From positions 62,001 to 126,000 of the forward strand of contig NZ_CACSJA010000007.1 in assembly GCF_902706035.1 (NCBI RefSeq): 64,000 bases of DNA, in the 5' to 3' direction. This document shows positions 33,742 to 42,271 of this stretch, one piece after another; position 1 is the first letter of the stretch; the number at the start of each line of letters is the position of its first letter. The notes under the pieces were generated by a model. The model had not been told where the DNA came from, did no database searches, and saw nothing but the letters and a program-made list of their open reading frames with translations. The translations under genes and the position numbers were made by a program. The stretch comes from Pantoea sp. 18069 (GTDB lineage: Bacteria > Pseudomonadota > Gammaproteobacteria > Burkholderiales > Burkholderiaceae_C).

Positions 33742-35375
33742 ATGCAGCCCTGCCCCAGTCGCTGACGCCGCCCTCGGCGGCCGATGCCCATTTCCCGGTG
33801 GTCATCGTCGGCGCCGGACCGACCGGCCTGATGCTGGCCAACCTGCTCGGCGCCCAGGGTATAGAGACCCTGGTGATAGAGCGCAGCAACAACACCGTCG
33901 GCGAGCCGCGAGCGGTGAGCATAGACGACGAAAGCCTGCGCACGGTGCAGGCCGCCGGCCTGATCGGCGAAGTACTGCCGCAGATAGTCCAGGGCTACGG
34001 TGTGCATTACTTCTCCTGGCGCGGCAAGGAGTTCGCACGCATCGAGCCGCAGAGCCTGGAATACGGCCACGCCAAGCGCAATGCCTTCCGCCAGCAGGTG
34101 CTGGTGGGCCAGTTGCGTGACGGACTGCAACGCTTCACCCATGCCACGATCTGGTTCGGCCACAGCCTGGTGAAGTTCCGCGACGAAGGCCTGGACGGCG
34201 ATGCCGTGCACCTGGAGCTGTCCCATGCCGGCGCGAGCAAACACATCACCTGCCAGTGGCTTGTGGCCTGCGATGGCGGGCGCAGCGGCGTGCGCGAGCA
34301 GTTGGGCATCGCCCTCACCGGCAACACCTACGATGAAAAATGGCTGATCGTCGACCTGCTCGAACGCGACAGCCCCTTCCGCCACACGCGTACCTACTGC
34401 GATCCAGCGCGGCCGGCGATCCGCCTGCCCGGACCGGCCGGCACGCTGCGCTACGAATTCATGCTGCATCCGGGCGAGGACCCCGACAGCATGCTGGACG
34501 AAACGCTGGTGCGCGACCTGATCCGGGCGCGCGAACCCGGCGACGCCGCGCTGGCCATCACGCGCACCGTGGTCTACGCCTTCCATGCGCGCGTTGCCGA
34601 ACGCTGGCAATCGGGTCGCGTGTTCCTTGCCGGCGACGCCGCCCACCTCACGCCGCCGTTCGCCGGCCAGGGCATGAACAGCGGCGTGCGCGACGCGACC
34701 AATCTGGCCTGGAAGCTCGCTGCCGTTGTGCGCGGCGACCTGCACGCCAGCCTGCTGGCCACCTACCAGCAGGAGCGCAAGCCCCATGCCTGGTCGCTGA
34801 TCCAGATGGCGATGCGCATAGGCCGCTTCATGCAGCCCAAGTCGGTGTTGGCTGCATCCATGGCCCAGGTGGCGCTCAAGCTGTGCAGCCTGTACAGGCC
34901 GGTGCGCGACTATGTGCTGCAGCTCAAGTTCAAGCCCAAGCCGCGCTTTCATGAAGGCTTCTTCCTGCCCGGGGAGAACGCGGGTGCGGCGGTGGTCGCG
35001 GGACAGTTGCTGCCACAGCCGCGCATGGAACGGCCCGACGGCAGCCAGGTGTGGCTCGACGACATGCTGGGCCACGACTTTGCCTGGATAGGCCTGGCCG
35101 GCGCCGTGCCGCCCGAAGGGCTGGGCCTTGCCTGCCGCCGCGTGCGCCTGGTGGCGCAGCAGGACGACTTCCTCCAGCCAGACCCCCATGTGGACACGGT
35201 GCTGCGCGACGTGCAGGGCACGCTCGAAGGCATCCTGCGCAGCGCCGGCGCGAATGCGCTGCTGCTGCGCCCCGACCGCTACGTACTGGCCTACCTGGGC
35301 CGTCCCGGCGCCGACGATGGGCAGCTGGCTTCGCTGATCCAGCGCTACGCGCCGGCGCGCGTCGCTGCGCGCTGA
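33738..35375 (+). CDS. FAD-dependent aromatic hydroxylase, MhpA-like
   Basis: 545 residues, close to MhpA (554). The FAD motif VVIVGAGPTGLMLANLLG is at residue 21. WLVACDGGRSGVREQLG lies near residue 175 and GRVFLAGDAAHLTPPFAGQG near residue 293, the class A flavoprotein hydroxylase motifs. The C-terminal thioredoxin-like domain is present. MhpA hydroxylates 3-(3-hydroxyphenyl)propionate to the catechol. A related phenolic acid is likely here, since the neighbouring VOC dioxygenase could open the product ring. Confidence 0.87.
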   Translation: MNAALPQSLTPPSAADAHFPVVIVGAGPTGLMLANLLGAQGIETLVIERSNNTVGEPRAVSIDDESLRTVQAAGLIGEVLPQIVQGYGVHYFSWRGKEFARIEPQSLEYGHAKRNAFRQQVLVGQLRDGLQRFTHATIWFGHSLVKFRDEGLDGDAVHLELSHAGASKHITCQWLVACDGGRSGVREQLGIALTGNTYDEKWLIVDLLERDSPFRHTRTYCDPARPAIRLPGPAGTLRYEFMLHPGEDPDSMLDETLVRDLIRAREPGDAALAITRTVVYAFHARVAERWQSGRVFLAGDAAHLTPPFAGQGMNSGVRDATNLAWKLAAVVRGDLHASLLATYQQERKPHAWSLIQMAMRIGRFMQPKSVLAASMAQVALKLCSLYRPVRDYVLQLKFKPKPRFHEGFFLPGENAGAAVVAGQLLPQPRMERPDGSQVWLDDMLGHDFAWIGLAGAVPPEGLGLACRRVRLVAQQDDFLQPDPHVDTVLRDVQGTLEGILRSAGANALLLRPDRYVLAYLGRPGADDGQLASLIQRYAPARVAAR

Positions 35376-35450
35376 GCCGCACGCTCCTTCCCTTCCGTAC
35401 CCTTCCAGGCGGCGACAAGACCGCTCCTTTCCCTTGTTCAGGAGACAAGC

Positions 35451-36425
35451 ATGAACCCACTGTTCCCCCGCCTTCTGGGCGCTGCGATGCTCGCCGCCCT
35501 CGCCCTGCCCGCCCAGGCGCAGAACTATCCGACCCGGCCCGTGCGGGTGGTCACGCCCTTCCCCGCCGGCAGCGGGCCCGAAGTCGCGCTGCGCCTGGTC
35601 GCGGACCGCCTGAGCAAGCGCTGGGGCCAGCCGGTCATCGTCGACAACCGCCCCGGCGCCAGCGGCTTCATCGCCATCGAGGCCGTCAAACGTGCGAACC
35701 CCGACGGCCACGAGCTGCTGCAAATGGACAACGCGCAGATGGCCGCCCAGCCCTTCCTGTTCAAGAAGCTGCCCTACGAGCTGCTGCGCGACTTCGAGCC
35801 CATCACGCCCATTCTGCGCAACTACTTCTTCGTGACCGTGCCCGCGGCCAGCCCCTACAGGAACCTGGGCGACCTGCTCGCGGCGGCCAGGGCCGCGCCG
35901 GGCCGGATCAACTACGGATCCTGGTTCGTCGGCAGCCCGGGCCATATCGGCGCGGCGATGCTGGAGACGGCCACCGCCACGAAGATGACCCATGTGCCCT
36001 ACAAAGAGATGTCGCAGCTGTACGTCGCCGTGGGCAACCAGGAGCTCGACTGGGCGTTCGGCAGCGCGGCCAGCGCCGGCGCCATGCAGCGTGCGGGCAA
36101 GGCGCGCTATCTCGCCGTCGCAGCCCCGACACGCGTTGCCGGCTTCAAGGACGTGCCCACCATCGCCGAATCGGGCGGCCCCGCGGGCTTCGAACTCAGC
36201 GCCTGGACGGCCTTGCTGGCCCCCAAGGGCACGCCCAGGCAGGTACTCGAAAAAATCCAGCAGGACGTGGCAGCGGTACTCGCCGACCCCGAAGTGAAGG
36301 ACAAGTACACCGCCATGTTCTACGAGCCCTATGCGCTCGATACCGAACAGTTCCTGCAGCAGCTGCGCGCCGACACCCAGCGCTATGGCGACGCCATCCG
36401 CCAAAACCACATTTCCCTCGACTAA
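35451..36425 (+). CDS. Bug/TctC family periplasmic solute-binding protein
   Basis: 324 residues with signal peptide MNPLFPRLLGAAMLAALALP and cleavage near AQAQ/NYPTRP. Motifs are VTPFPAGSGPEVALRLVADR, WGQPVIVDNRPGASGF and HVPYKEMSQLYVAVGNQELD. CAGGAGACAAGC precedes the ATG. It lies between the hydroxylase and an FAH hydrolase in the aromatic operon, so its ligand is likely an aromatic acid or a ring-cleavage product. Confidence 0.93.
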   Translation: MNPLFPRLLGAAMLAALALPAQAQNYPTRPVRVVTPFPAGSGPEVALRLVADRLSKRWGQPVIVDNRPGASGFIAIEAVKRANPDGHELLQMDNAQMAAQPFLFKKLPYELLRDFEPITPILRNYFFVTVPAASPYRNLGDLLAAARAAPGRINYGSWFVGSPGHIGAAMLETATATKMTHVPYKEMSQLYVAVGNQELDWAFGSAASAGAMQRAGKARYLAVAAPTRVAGFKDVPTIAESGGPAGFELSAWTALLAPKGTPRQVLEKIQQDVAAVLADPEVKDKYTAMFYEPYALDTEQFLQQLRADTQRYGDAIRQNHISLD

Positions 36426-36441
36426 GCACAGAAAGACCCTC

Positions 36442-37281
36442 ATGAAACTCATCAGCTACCTGCATAACGGCCAAGCCGGCTGGGGCGTGGTCCAGGCCAG
36501 CGCCGTGCTGCCCCTGCACAGCGCTCAATACCCGACACTGCTCAGCGCCCTGGAGGGCGGCCAGCTCGACGCCATCGCCGCCGCCGCGCATGCGCCCGCC
36601 ATCGCTCTCGCCGACATCCAGTTCCTGCCTGTGATCCCCACGCCCGGCAAGATCTTCTGCGTAGGCCACAACTACGAAGAACACCGCATAGAAACCGCGC
36701 GCGACAAGACCCAGAACCCGCTGCTGTTCATGCGCGTGGCCGAATCGCAGACCGCCCACCTGCAACCCATCGAACTGCCAGCCGAATCCAGCCAGCTCGA
36801 CTACGAGGGCGAGATCGCGATCGTCATCGGCAAGGCCGGCCGGCGCATCCGGGAAACCGAGGCCTGGGAGCATATCGCCGGCTACAGCGCCTACAACGAC
36901 GGCTCCATCCGCGACTGGCAACGCCACACCATGCAATTCACCGCCGGCAAGAACTTCAGCCGCACCGGCGCCTTCGGCCCCTGGCTGGTGACGCGCGACG
37001 AGATCGCCGATGGGGCCGAACTGTCGCTGGAGACCCGGCTCAACGGCGCGCTAATGCAGCGCACCACCACGGCATCGATGATCTTCCCGATTCCGGTGCT
37101 GATCGCCTACATCTCCACCGTCACCACCTTGCAGCCCGGCGACGTGATCGTGACCGGCACCCCGGGCGGCGTGGGCGCCAAGCGCACGCCACCGGTGTGG
37201 ATGAAGCCGGGTGACCGCGTCGAGATCGAAGTCGGCCAGGTGGGCGTGCTGGCGAACACCATAGCCAACGAAGCGGTCTGA
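36442..37281 (+). CDS. Fumarylacetoacetate hydrolase family protein
   Basis: 279 residues with the FAH-domain core: KIFCVGHNYEEHRIE, the metal-ligand DYEGEIAIVIGKAGR (acidic residues near 118-122), YNDGSIRDWQRHTMQFTAGKNF, and GDVIVTGTPGGVGAKRTPP. The family hydrolyses or decarboxylates keto-diacids produced by ring cleavage. It follows the Bug gene by 16 nt and precedes an NTF2-like gene by 3 nt. It probably processes the dioxygenase product. Confidence 0.9.
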   Translation: MKLISYLHNGQAGWGVVQASAVLPLHSAQYPTLLSALEGGQLDAIAAAAHAPAIALADIQFLPVIPTPGKIFCVGHNYEEHRIETARDKTQNPLLFMRVAESQTAHLQPIELPAESSQLDYEGEIAIVIGKAGRRIRETEAWEHIAGYSAYNDGSIRDWQRHTMQFTAGKNFSRTGAFGPWLVTRDEIADGAELSLETRLNGALMQRTTTASMIFPIPVLIAYISTVTTLQPGDVIVTGTPGGVGAKRTPPVWMKPGDRVEIEVGQVGVLANTIANEAV

Positions 37282-37284
37282 AGC

Positions 37285-37665
37285 ATGAACACGCCAGACG
37301 AAACCGGCCTGCGGGCCGCGGAAGAGAGCCGGCGCCAGGCGATGCTGGCGGCCGACACCCAGCGGCTGTCCGAGCTGCTGTCGCAGCAACTGGTCTACGT
37401 GCACTCCAACGGCGGGCGCGACAACCGCGACAGCTACCTGGACAAGCTCGCCAGCGGCCGCCTGCGCTACGCCACGCTGGAATTTGCGGCGCCGCAGATC
37501 CGGCTGATCGGCCGCGCAGGCATGGTCCACTCCCTCATGCGCGCCACCGTGCTGCGCGACGGCGGCCAGCACGCGGTGGCGAGCAGCACCCTGGCGGTCT
37601 GGGAGCACGGCGCCACCGGCTGGACACTGCTGGCCGTGCAGGCCTCGCCGGAAGCTGCCCCATGA
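37285..37665 (+). CDS. NTF2-like/DUF4440-type small protein
   Basis: 126 residues with the cone-shaped NTF2-like pattern: helices around RAAEESRRQAMLAADTQRLSELL, then LVYVHSNGGRDNRDSYLDKLASG and strands ending WTLLAVQASP. No catalytic residues can be assigned. It overlaps the following class II aldolase gene by 4 nt and sits in the aromatic operon. Members serve as small hydrolases, isomerases or binding proteins. Confidence 0.75.
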   Translation: MNTPDETGLRAAEESRRQAMLAADTQRLSELLSQQLVYVHSNGGRDNRDSYLDKLASGRLRYATLEFAAPQIRLIGRAGMVHSLMRATVLRDGGQHAVASSTLAVWEHGATGWTLLAVQASPEAAP

Positions 37666-38390
37666 AAGCGCCCGCCGCCGCCGTGGTGCAGGAGCTGGTG
37701 CTGGCCAACCACATTCTCCACGCCCAGGGCGTGGTCGACGGCTTCGGCCACGTGAGCCGGCGCCACCCCGACAACGCCAGCCACTTCCTGCTCTCGCGCA
37801 GCCGCGCGCCGGCGCTGGTCGAGGCCGCGGACATCGGCGTCTACGACCTTGAGGGCAGGCCGCTCGCCCAGGTGAACGGCGCGCCCTATCTGGAGCGCTT
37901 CATCCACAGCGAAATCTACAGGGCCCGGCCCGACGTGATGGCCATCGTGCACAGCCATTCGGCCAGCGTGATTCCGTTCGGCGTCACCGGCCAGCGGCTG
38001 CGTCCGATCTTCCACATGGCGGGCTTTCTCGGCAGCGGCTCGGCCCACTTCGAGATTCGCGATGCCGTGGGCGACAGCGACCTTCTGGTGAGCACCCCCG
38101 CGCTCGGCCGCGCGCTGGCGACATCGCTGGGCGCCTGCAGCTGCGCGCTGATGCGCGGCCATGGCAGCACGGTGGTGGGCCACTCGCTGCAGCAGGCGGT
38201 GTTCCGCGCCGTCTACACCGAGGTCAATGCCCGGATGCAGGCCACAGCGATGGCGCTGGGCCCGGTCACCTACCTCAGCCCCAACGAAGCCGAACGCGCC
38301 GCCACCGCCAACGACGGCCAGATCGGGCGCACCTGGGCGCTGTGGGCGCATGCGCTGAAGCAGACACCAGGCCAGGGCTGCTCTGGATGA
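37662..38390 (+). CDS. Class II aldolase/adducin family protein
   Basis: 242 residues: GVVDGFGHVSRRHPDN near residue 23, the zinc motif AIVHSHSASVIPFGV with two histidines, and LMRGHGSTVVGHSLQQAVFRAV with the third. The length and pattern fit the AraD-like fold, used in some aromatic pathways for hydroxy-keto-acid cleavage or decarboxylation. It is coupled to the NTF2-like gene by a 4-nt overlap and followed by a Bug gene after 94 nt. Confidence 0.85.
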   Translation: MKAPAAAVVQELVLANHILHAQGVVDGFGHVSRRHPDNASHFLLSRSRAPALVEAADIGVYDLEGRPLAQVNGAPYLERFIHSEIYRARPDVMAIVHSHSASVIPFGVTGQRLRPIFHMAGFLGSGSAHFEIRDAVGDSDLLVSTPALGRALATSLGACSCALMRGHGSTVVGHSLQQAVFRAVYTEVNARMQATAMALGPVTYLSPNEAERAATANDGQIGRTWALWAHALKQTPGQGCSG

Positions 38391-38484
38391 GCCTCGCGGG
38401 TCCCTGCGGCCAACAGCCGCAGAGGCTCGTGCGCAAGAGACCTGACCCTCTGATGGAACAACATACAACGCACGGAGACAAAGC

Positions 38485-39459
38485 ATGATTTTCAAGAATA
38501 TCCTCGGTTCACTCGGCCTGGCCCTGGCCTGCCTGGCGCTGACACCGGCGGCCCTGGCACAAGCCTTTCCCGGCAAGCCGGTGCGCCTGATCGTTCCCTA
38601 CGGCACCGGCGGCGGCGCCGATACCCTGGCACGCCAGCTTGGCGCCAGCCTGCAGCCGCTTTGGGGCCAAGGCGTGGTGGTGGAAAATCGCGCCGGCGCC
38701 TCGGGCAACATCGGCTCGGACGCCGTGGTGCGCTCGCCCGCCGACGGCCATACCCTGCTGCTGCAAAACAGCACCATGGTCGCCAACATGGGCCTGGGCG
38801 TCAAAATGAATTACAGCCCGGAGAAGGACCTCACGCCCATCATGCTGCTCGGCAGCACGCCGATTGCGCTGGTGGCGCACCCCGCCCTCGGCATCACGGA
38901 CCTCAAGGGGCTGCGGGAGTACGCCCGCGCCCATCCCGGCCGCTTGAGCTACGCTTCCTGCGGCATAGGCACCCCCATGCATTTCGCCATGGAGCTGATC
39001 AAACAGAGAACCGGGCTGGACGCGGTACATGCCGGCTACAAGGGCTGCTCTCCGGCCCTGACCGACGTGGTGGGCGGGCAGATTCCGCTGGCGGTGCTCA
39101 GCGCCAACCTGGTCGTGCCCTATGTCAAGGCAGGAAAACTGCAGGTGATAGGCGTGGCCACGACGGCGCGTTACCCGTTGCTGCCCGACGCGGCCACTTT
39201 CGAGGAGCAGGGTCTGCAGCCCATGGAGTTCTCCACCTGGTTTGCGCTGATGGGGCCGGCCAGACTGCCCCCCGAAGTGGTGACGCGCGTGGCCACCGAT
39301 GTTCGCAAGGTGCTCGCCGACCCTGCGGTCCAGACCCGGCTGTCGACCGCCGGCGTGGAGCCGTATCCCGGCGACGGCGCGGACCTGCTCAAGCTGATCC
39401 GCGCGGAGCAGTTGCGCTACGCACAACTGGCCAGGTCGGCAAACATCAAGGCGGAGTGA
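38485..39459 (+). CDS. Bug/TctC family periplasmic solute-binding protein
   Basis: 324 residues with signal peptide MIFKNILGSLGLALACLALT and cleavage near ALAQ/AFPGKP. Motifs are IVPYGTGGGADTLARQLGA, WGQGVVVENRAGASGNIGS, RSPADGHTLL and HAGYKGCSPALTDVVGGQ. GGAGACAAAGC precedes the ATG. It is the second Bug receptor of the aromatic-type operon and the last gene before the gntR relic. Confidence 0.93.
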   Translation: MIFKNILGSLGLALACLALTPAALAQAFPGKPVRLIVPYGTGGGADTLARQLGASLQPLWGQGVVVENRAGASGNIGSDAVVRSPADGHTLLLQNSTMVANMGLGVKMNYSPEKDLTPIMLLGSTPIALVAHPALGITDLKGLREYARAHPGRLSYASCGIGTPMHFAMELIKQRTGLDAVHAGYKGCSPALTDVVGGQIPLAVLSANLVVPYVKAGKLQVIGVATTARYPLLPDAATFEEQGLQPMEFSTWFALMGPARLPPEVVTRVATDVRKVLADPAVQTRLSTAGVEPYPGDGADLLKLIRAEQLRYAQLARSANIKAE

Positions 39460-39473
39460 GCACGCACCTGACG

Positions 39474-39555
39474 GCGCCCGCGCTCACCACCGAAGTCGGC
39501 CGCGACGGGCTGCGTTCAGCCGGGCTATGAACTCGTGGTGCGCGAGAGCACCTGA
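39474..39555 (+). pseudogene. Relic of the gntR 3' end (two internal deletions)
   Basis: This 82-bp stretch matches three blocks of the gntR 3' end: 39474-39491 with 31572-31589 (17 of 18 bases), 39492-39505 with 31608-31621 (14 of 14), and 39506-39555 with 31669-31718 (nearly identical, ending in the same stop). Blocks of 18 nt and 47 nt are missing between them. The 47-nt loss lies between two GGCCGCGA direct repeats in gntR. It has no start and encodes nothing useful. Confidence 0.85.
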
Positions 39556-39776
39556 ATTTCGCTCCGGCGACCGGCGTCGGCGCGCGCCGACGCGGGCCCG
39601 GTAGCGGCGCCAGCAAGCGGGCGAGCGCCGCTCCGGCATGGGGTCGCGGCCCCACACAGTTCAATGGAGGCGACTCATCACGCACTGCATTCGATGTTTG
39701 CAGGCCATTGAACGCGTGCGCCCCGCGCCTCTGGAAACGAGGCATTCCGCCAGCACCCTGCCAAAGGAGATCCAAG
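39556..39776. other. Intergenic region, nothing recognised
   Basis: GC-rich spacer between the gntR relic and the lipoprotein gene. A strong ribosome-binding site AAAGGAGA sits at its right end (39763-39770). I see no gene or clear promoter in it. Confidence 0.5.
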
Positions 39777-40919
39777 ATGATGAACGGCCGACGGCCCCAC
39801 TGGGGCGCAATGATCGTAGTGGCGGGAGTGGTGTCCGGATGCGGCGGAGGGTCGGGAGACGGCAGCGGCGAGACGGTGGAGCGTTCAAGCACGACCACCA
39901 GGCCTTCCATCGTGGCGGGCGGCAATGTCAACCTCATCACGGGCGCTGACGCAAGAAAGGCGATTGCGCCCGAGGATTTCCATTTCTACGACATGCAGGG
40001 CTTTCGCGCCTTCTGGCACCACAGCTATGCGAACAGCTCGCTCAAGCTGCTGATCAGCGCGATAGGGCCGAAAAAGCTGCTGGACCATCTCGAAAGCTTC
40101 AGGACAACGACGCAAGACCCCGATGCCCGCACCGCTGCGGCGCAGTTCATCGAACTGATTCACGCGGCATACACCTCCTACGGCAGCGTTGACACCCATG
40201 CGTTCATCGTCGGTCTGCAAAAACTCGCGCCATTCAACAAGCGCAATGCAGCGGGCGAGTGGGAGTTCAAGCTCGACAGCGATGTGTTTTCCAAGGAGCA
40301 GGATCCGCAGCAATTTCTGGCCTTGTTTTCGGAGTTATTCCGTCTCGACACCCTCCCTGGCTGGTCCTTCGACCTCGATGAAACCTATGTTCACCAAGGG
40401 CAGGAGCGCGCGCACAAGCGCGAGAAGAGCCGCTTTCAGATGTTCCAGCCGATCGACCTGGGCCGTATCAGGCCCGAGGATGTCGCCCGCTTGAACCTGC
40501 AGAAGATTGTGGACCTGCTGCATGCGCAGGACGAGGCACAGATCCGCTGGAACGATGCAGACACGGCGCCCACCACGGTCCAGGTGATCAGGCAGGTGAG
40601 CATTCCGGATGCAGAGAACTTCGACCGCTTGACCATCAGCCTTCAAGGCACGCTGGCCGGCGCGACAACGCTCTCGATCAAAGGTGCGGTCACGCTCCCT
40701 GCCGTTGACCAGAAAACCGGGAAGAAGCTATTGCTCACGCTCAGGCCCAAGGAAATTGTGGCCTGGGCCAATTCGCGCTACTCCATCCGCATCAAGAATC
40801 ACGAGCTGGAGTGGATGAAGCACAGCGAAAGCTCTGTCTTGCCCGCCGAATCCGGGGATGACAAAGACAATGCCCAACTGGTCAACTTCGCCGTGACCAA
40901 TATCGTGCCCGCCCCCTGA
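39777..40919 (+). CDS. Predicted lipoprotein with ubiquitin-specific-protease-like motifs
   Basis: 380 residues. The start follows AAAGGAGATCCAAG. The N-terminus is a lipoprotein signal (basic MMNGRRPHWG, hydrophobic AMIVVAGVV, lipobox VVSGC with Cys22), then a Gly/Ser linker. GFRAFWHHSYANSSLKLLIS (75-94) resembles the Cys-box of ubiquitin-specific proteases (G-x-N-x-CY-x-NS-x-L-Q-x-L), with Ser83 at the cysteine position. FSKEQDPQQFLALFSELFR resembles the following QQDAQEFL box. A C-terminal histidine box is not obvious. It could be an inactive USP-like domain anchored in the outer membrane. This is pattern recognition, so the family call is tentative; the lipoprotein call is firm. Confidence 0.6.
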   Translation: MMNGRRPHWGAMIVVAGVVSGCGGGSGDGSGETVERSSTTTRPSIVAGGNVNLITGADARKAIAPEDFHFYDMQGFRAFWHHSYANSSLKLLISAIGPKKLLDHLESFRTTTQDPDARTAAAQFIELIHAAYTSYGSVDTHAFIVGLQKLAPFNKRNAAGEWEFKLDSDVFSKEQDPQQFLALFSELFRLDTLPGWSFDLDETYVHQGQERAHKREKSRFQMFQPIDLGRIRPEDVARLNLQKIVDLLHAQDEAQIRWNDADTAPTTVQVIRQVSIPDAENFDRLTISLQGTLAGATTLSIKGAVTLPAVDQKTGKKLLLTLRPKEIVAWANSRYSIRIKNHELEWMKHSESSVLPAESGDDKDNAQLVNFAVTNIVPAP

Positions 40920-40938
40920 CGCCATTCACCCCGCAGCG

Positions 40939-41955
40939 CTAGCGGTGCGCCAGTGATGTCGAGCGCCGCTCGATGATGCGAAAGCCGACATCGACGATGG
41001 CATTCGCGACCGGCGTGCCGTTGCTGCGATCGATGATGAGCTGGGCCGCGATCCGGCCAATGGCGCCGCCGTCTACATGCACCGTCGTCAGCGACGGCTG
41101 CATGTCGGCCGCGAAATCGGCATTGCCGAAGCCGCACACGGCCAGCTCTTCGGGAACGCGTATGCCGCGGGCCTGCGCCTCGGCCAGCACGCCTTGCGCC
41201 AGTTGGTCTGAGCTGCAGTAGATCGCCTGCAGGCCGGGGTCCTTTTCCAGCAACTCGGTCAGCGCCCGGCGCCCCAGGCCCAGGCTGCTGGGCGCGGGCA
41301 CGACCGCCGTGGGAACCTCCCTGCCGATCGCTGCCAGAAAGCCTTCACGGCGCAAGCCGCCGCGGTGGTCGTCGCCGGTGGCGATGCCCACGCGCTGCCA
41401 GCCCTTGGCAAGAAAGTAACCCGCGATGGCGCTGCCCACCTTCACATGCGAAAAACCCACGAGCATGTCCACGGGGCGCTCGCTCAGGTCCCAGGTCTCG
41501 ACCACGGGAATGCCCACGCGCCGCAGGCGCTCGCGCGCGCTGGCCGAATGCACCAGGCCGGTAAAGACGATGCCGTCCGGGCGCCGGCTGATCATGGTGT
41601 TGATCAGCGCTTCCTCATGTGCATGGTCGTAACCCGTCTGCCCGAGGATCAGCTGGTAACCGGCATCCGACAGCAGATCGGTCAGCGACTGCACCGTGGG
41701 CAGGAACTGCGCCACGGAAATCGCCGGCACCAGCCCCGCGACCATCATGCTGCGTTTGGACTTCAGGCCACCGGCCAGCAGGTTGGGTATATAGCCCACG
41801 GCCTCGGCCGCCGCCTGCACCTTGAGGATCGTATGGTTCGATACCAGCTTGGGATTGGTCAGCGCGCGCGAGGCGGTGATCAGCGACACACCCGCGGTGC
41901 GGGCGACGTCGTGCAAGGTGGCGGCTTTGAAGGGGACGGAAGTGTTCATGGACAT
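40939..41955 (-). CDS. LacI family regulator of the sugar-diacid operon
   Basis: 338 residues: HTH TLHDVARTAGVSLITASRALTNP, hinge LAGGLKSKRSMMV, and effector domain (LVPAISVAQFLPTVQSLTDLL, AIYCSSDQLAQGVLAEAQARG, VCGFGNADFAADMQPSLTTV). It is divergent from the talarate/galactarate dehydratase gene, and two copies of TGACAACGTTATC occur in between. It presumably represses that gene and the following Bug gene until the acid sugar binds. It is related to the LacI protein at 5380-6426. Confidence 0.9.
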   Translation of the reverse strand: MSMNTSVPFKAATLHDVARTAGVSLITASRALTNPKLVSNHTILKVQAAAEAVGYIPNLLAGGLKSKRSMMVAGLVPAISVAQFLPTVQSLTDLLSDAGYQLILGQTGYDHAHEEALINTMISRRPDGIVFTGLVHSASARERLRRVGIPVVETWDLSERPVDMLVGFSHVKVGSAIAGYFLAKGWQRVGIATGDDHRGGLRREGFLAAIGREVPTAVVPAPSSLGLGRRALTELLEKDPGLQAIYCSSDQLAQGVLAEAQARGIRVPEELAVCGFGNADFAADMQPSLTTVHVDGGAIGRIAAQLIIDRSNGTPVANAIVDVGFRIIERRSTSLAHR

Positions 41956-42110
41956 GGGTCCGCCCGGTGCGGGCAGCCTGACAACGTGGCTAGTTTACGG
42001 CCTGCGTCAGGGCCGCGGCACAAGACAGCAATGCCGCAGGCGGCTGGCCGTGCCCGCAGATCATTGCAACACGCACAGGGAAAACCCCGTCGCCAAGCTC
42101 TTGACTCACA

Positions 42111-42132
42111 AAATGACAACGTTATCATTTTC
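42111..42132. promoter_or_regulatory. LacI operator, upstream copy
   Basis: AAATGACAACGTTATCATTT is a near-perfect dyad centred on AACGTT (arms AAATGAyAACGTT, one mismatch pair). It lies 140 bp before the dehydratase start, with the second copy 125 bp downstream. Confidence 0.75.
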
Positions 42133-42235
42133 AAAGTTTATGGAGGAAACATAGCACTGAGGGAACGAAAGACATGTTCCTTTTTTGACAAATGAAAGCC
42201 CTGCAAAACCTCCAGCAGCCAATTTTCAATTCCTG

Positions 42236-42256
42236 AAAATGACAACGTTATCTATC
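42236..42256. promoter_or_regulatory. LacI operator, promoter-proximal copy
   Basis: AAAATGACAACGTTATC repeats the upstream operator exactly over its first 17 bases, then diverges. It ends about 16 bp before the dehydratase ATG, so binding would block initiation. Confidence 0.72.
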
Positions 42257-42271
42257 TTGAAGAGCCACAAA

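Noticed and set aside
33384..36452. A 1022-codon open frame on the minus strand
   Set aside because: It lies opposite the IclR, hydroxylase and Bug genes, all of which have clear motifs. Its sequence is low-complexity and matches no family.
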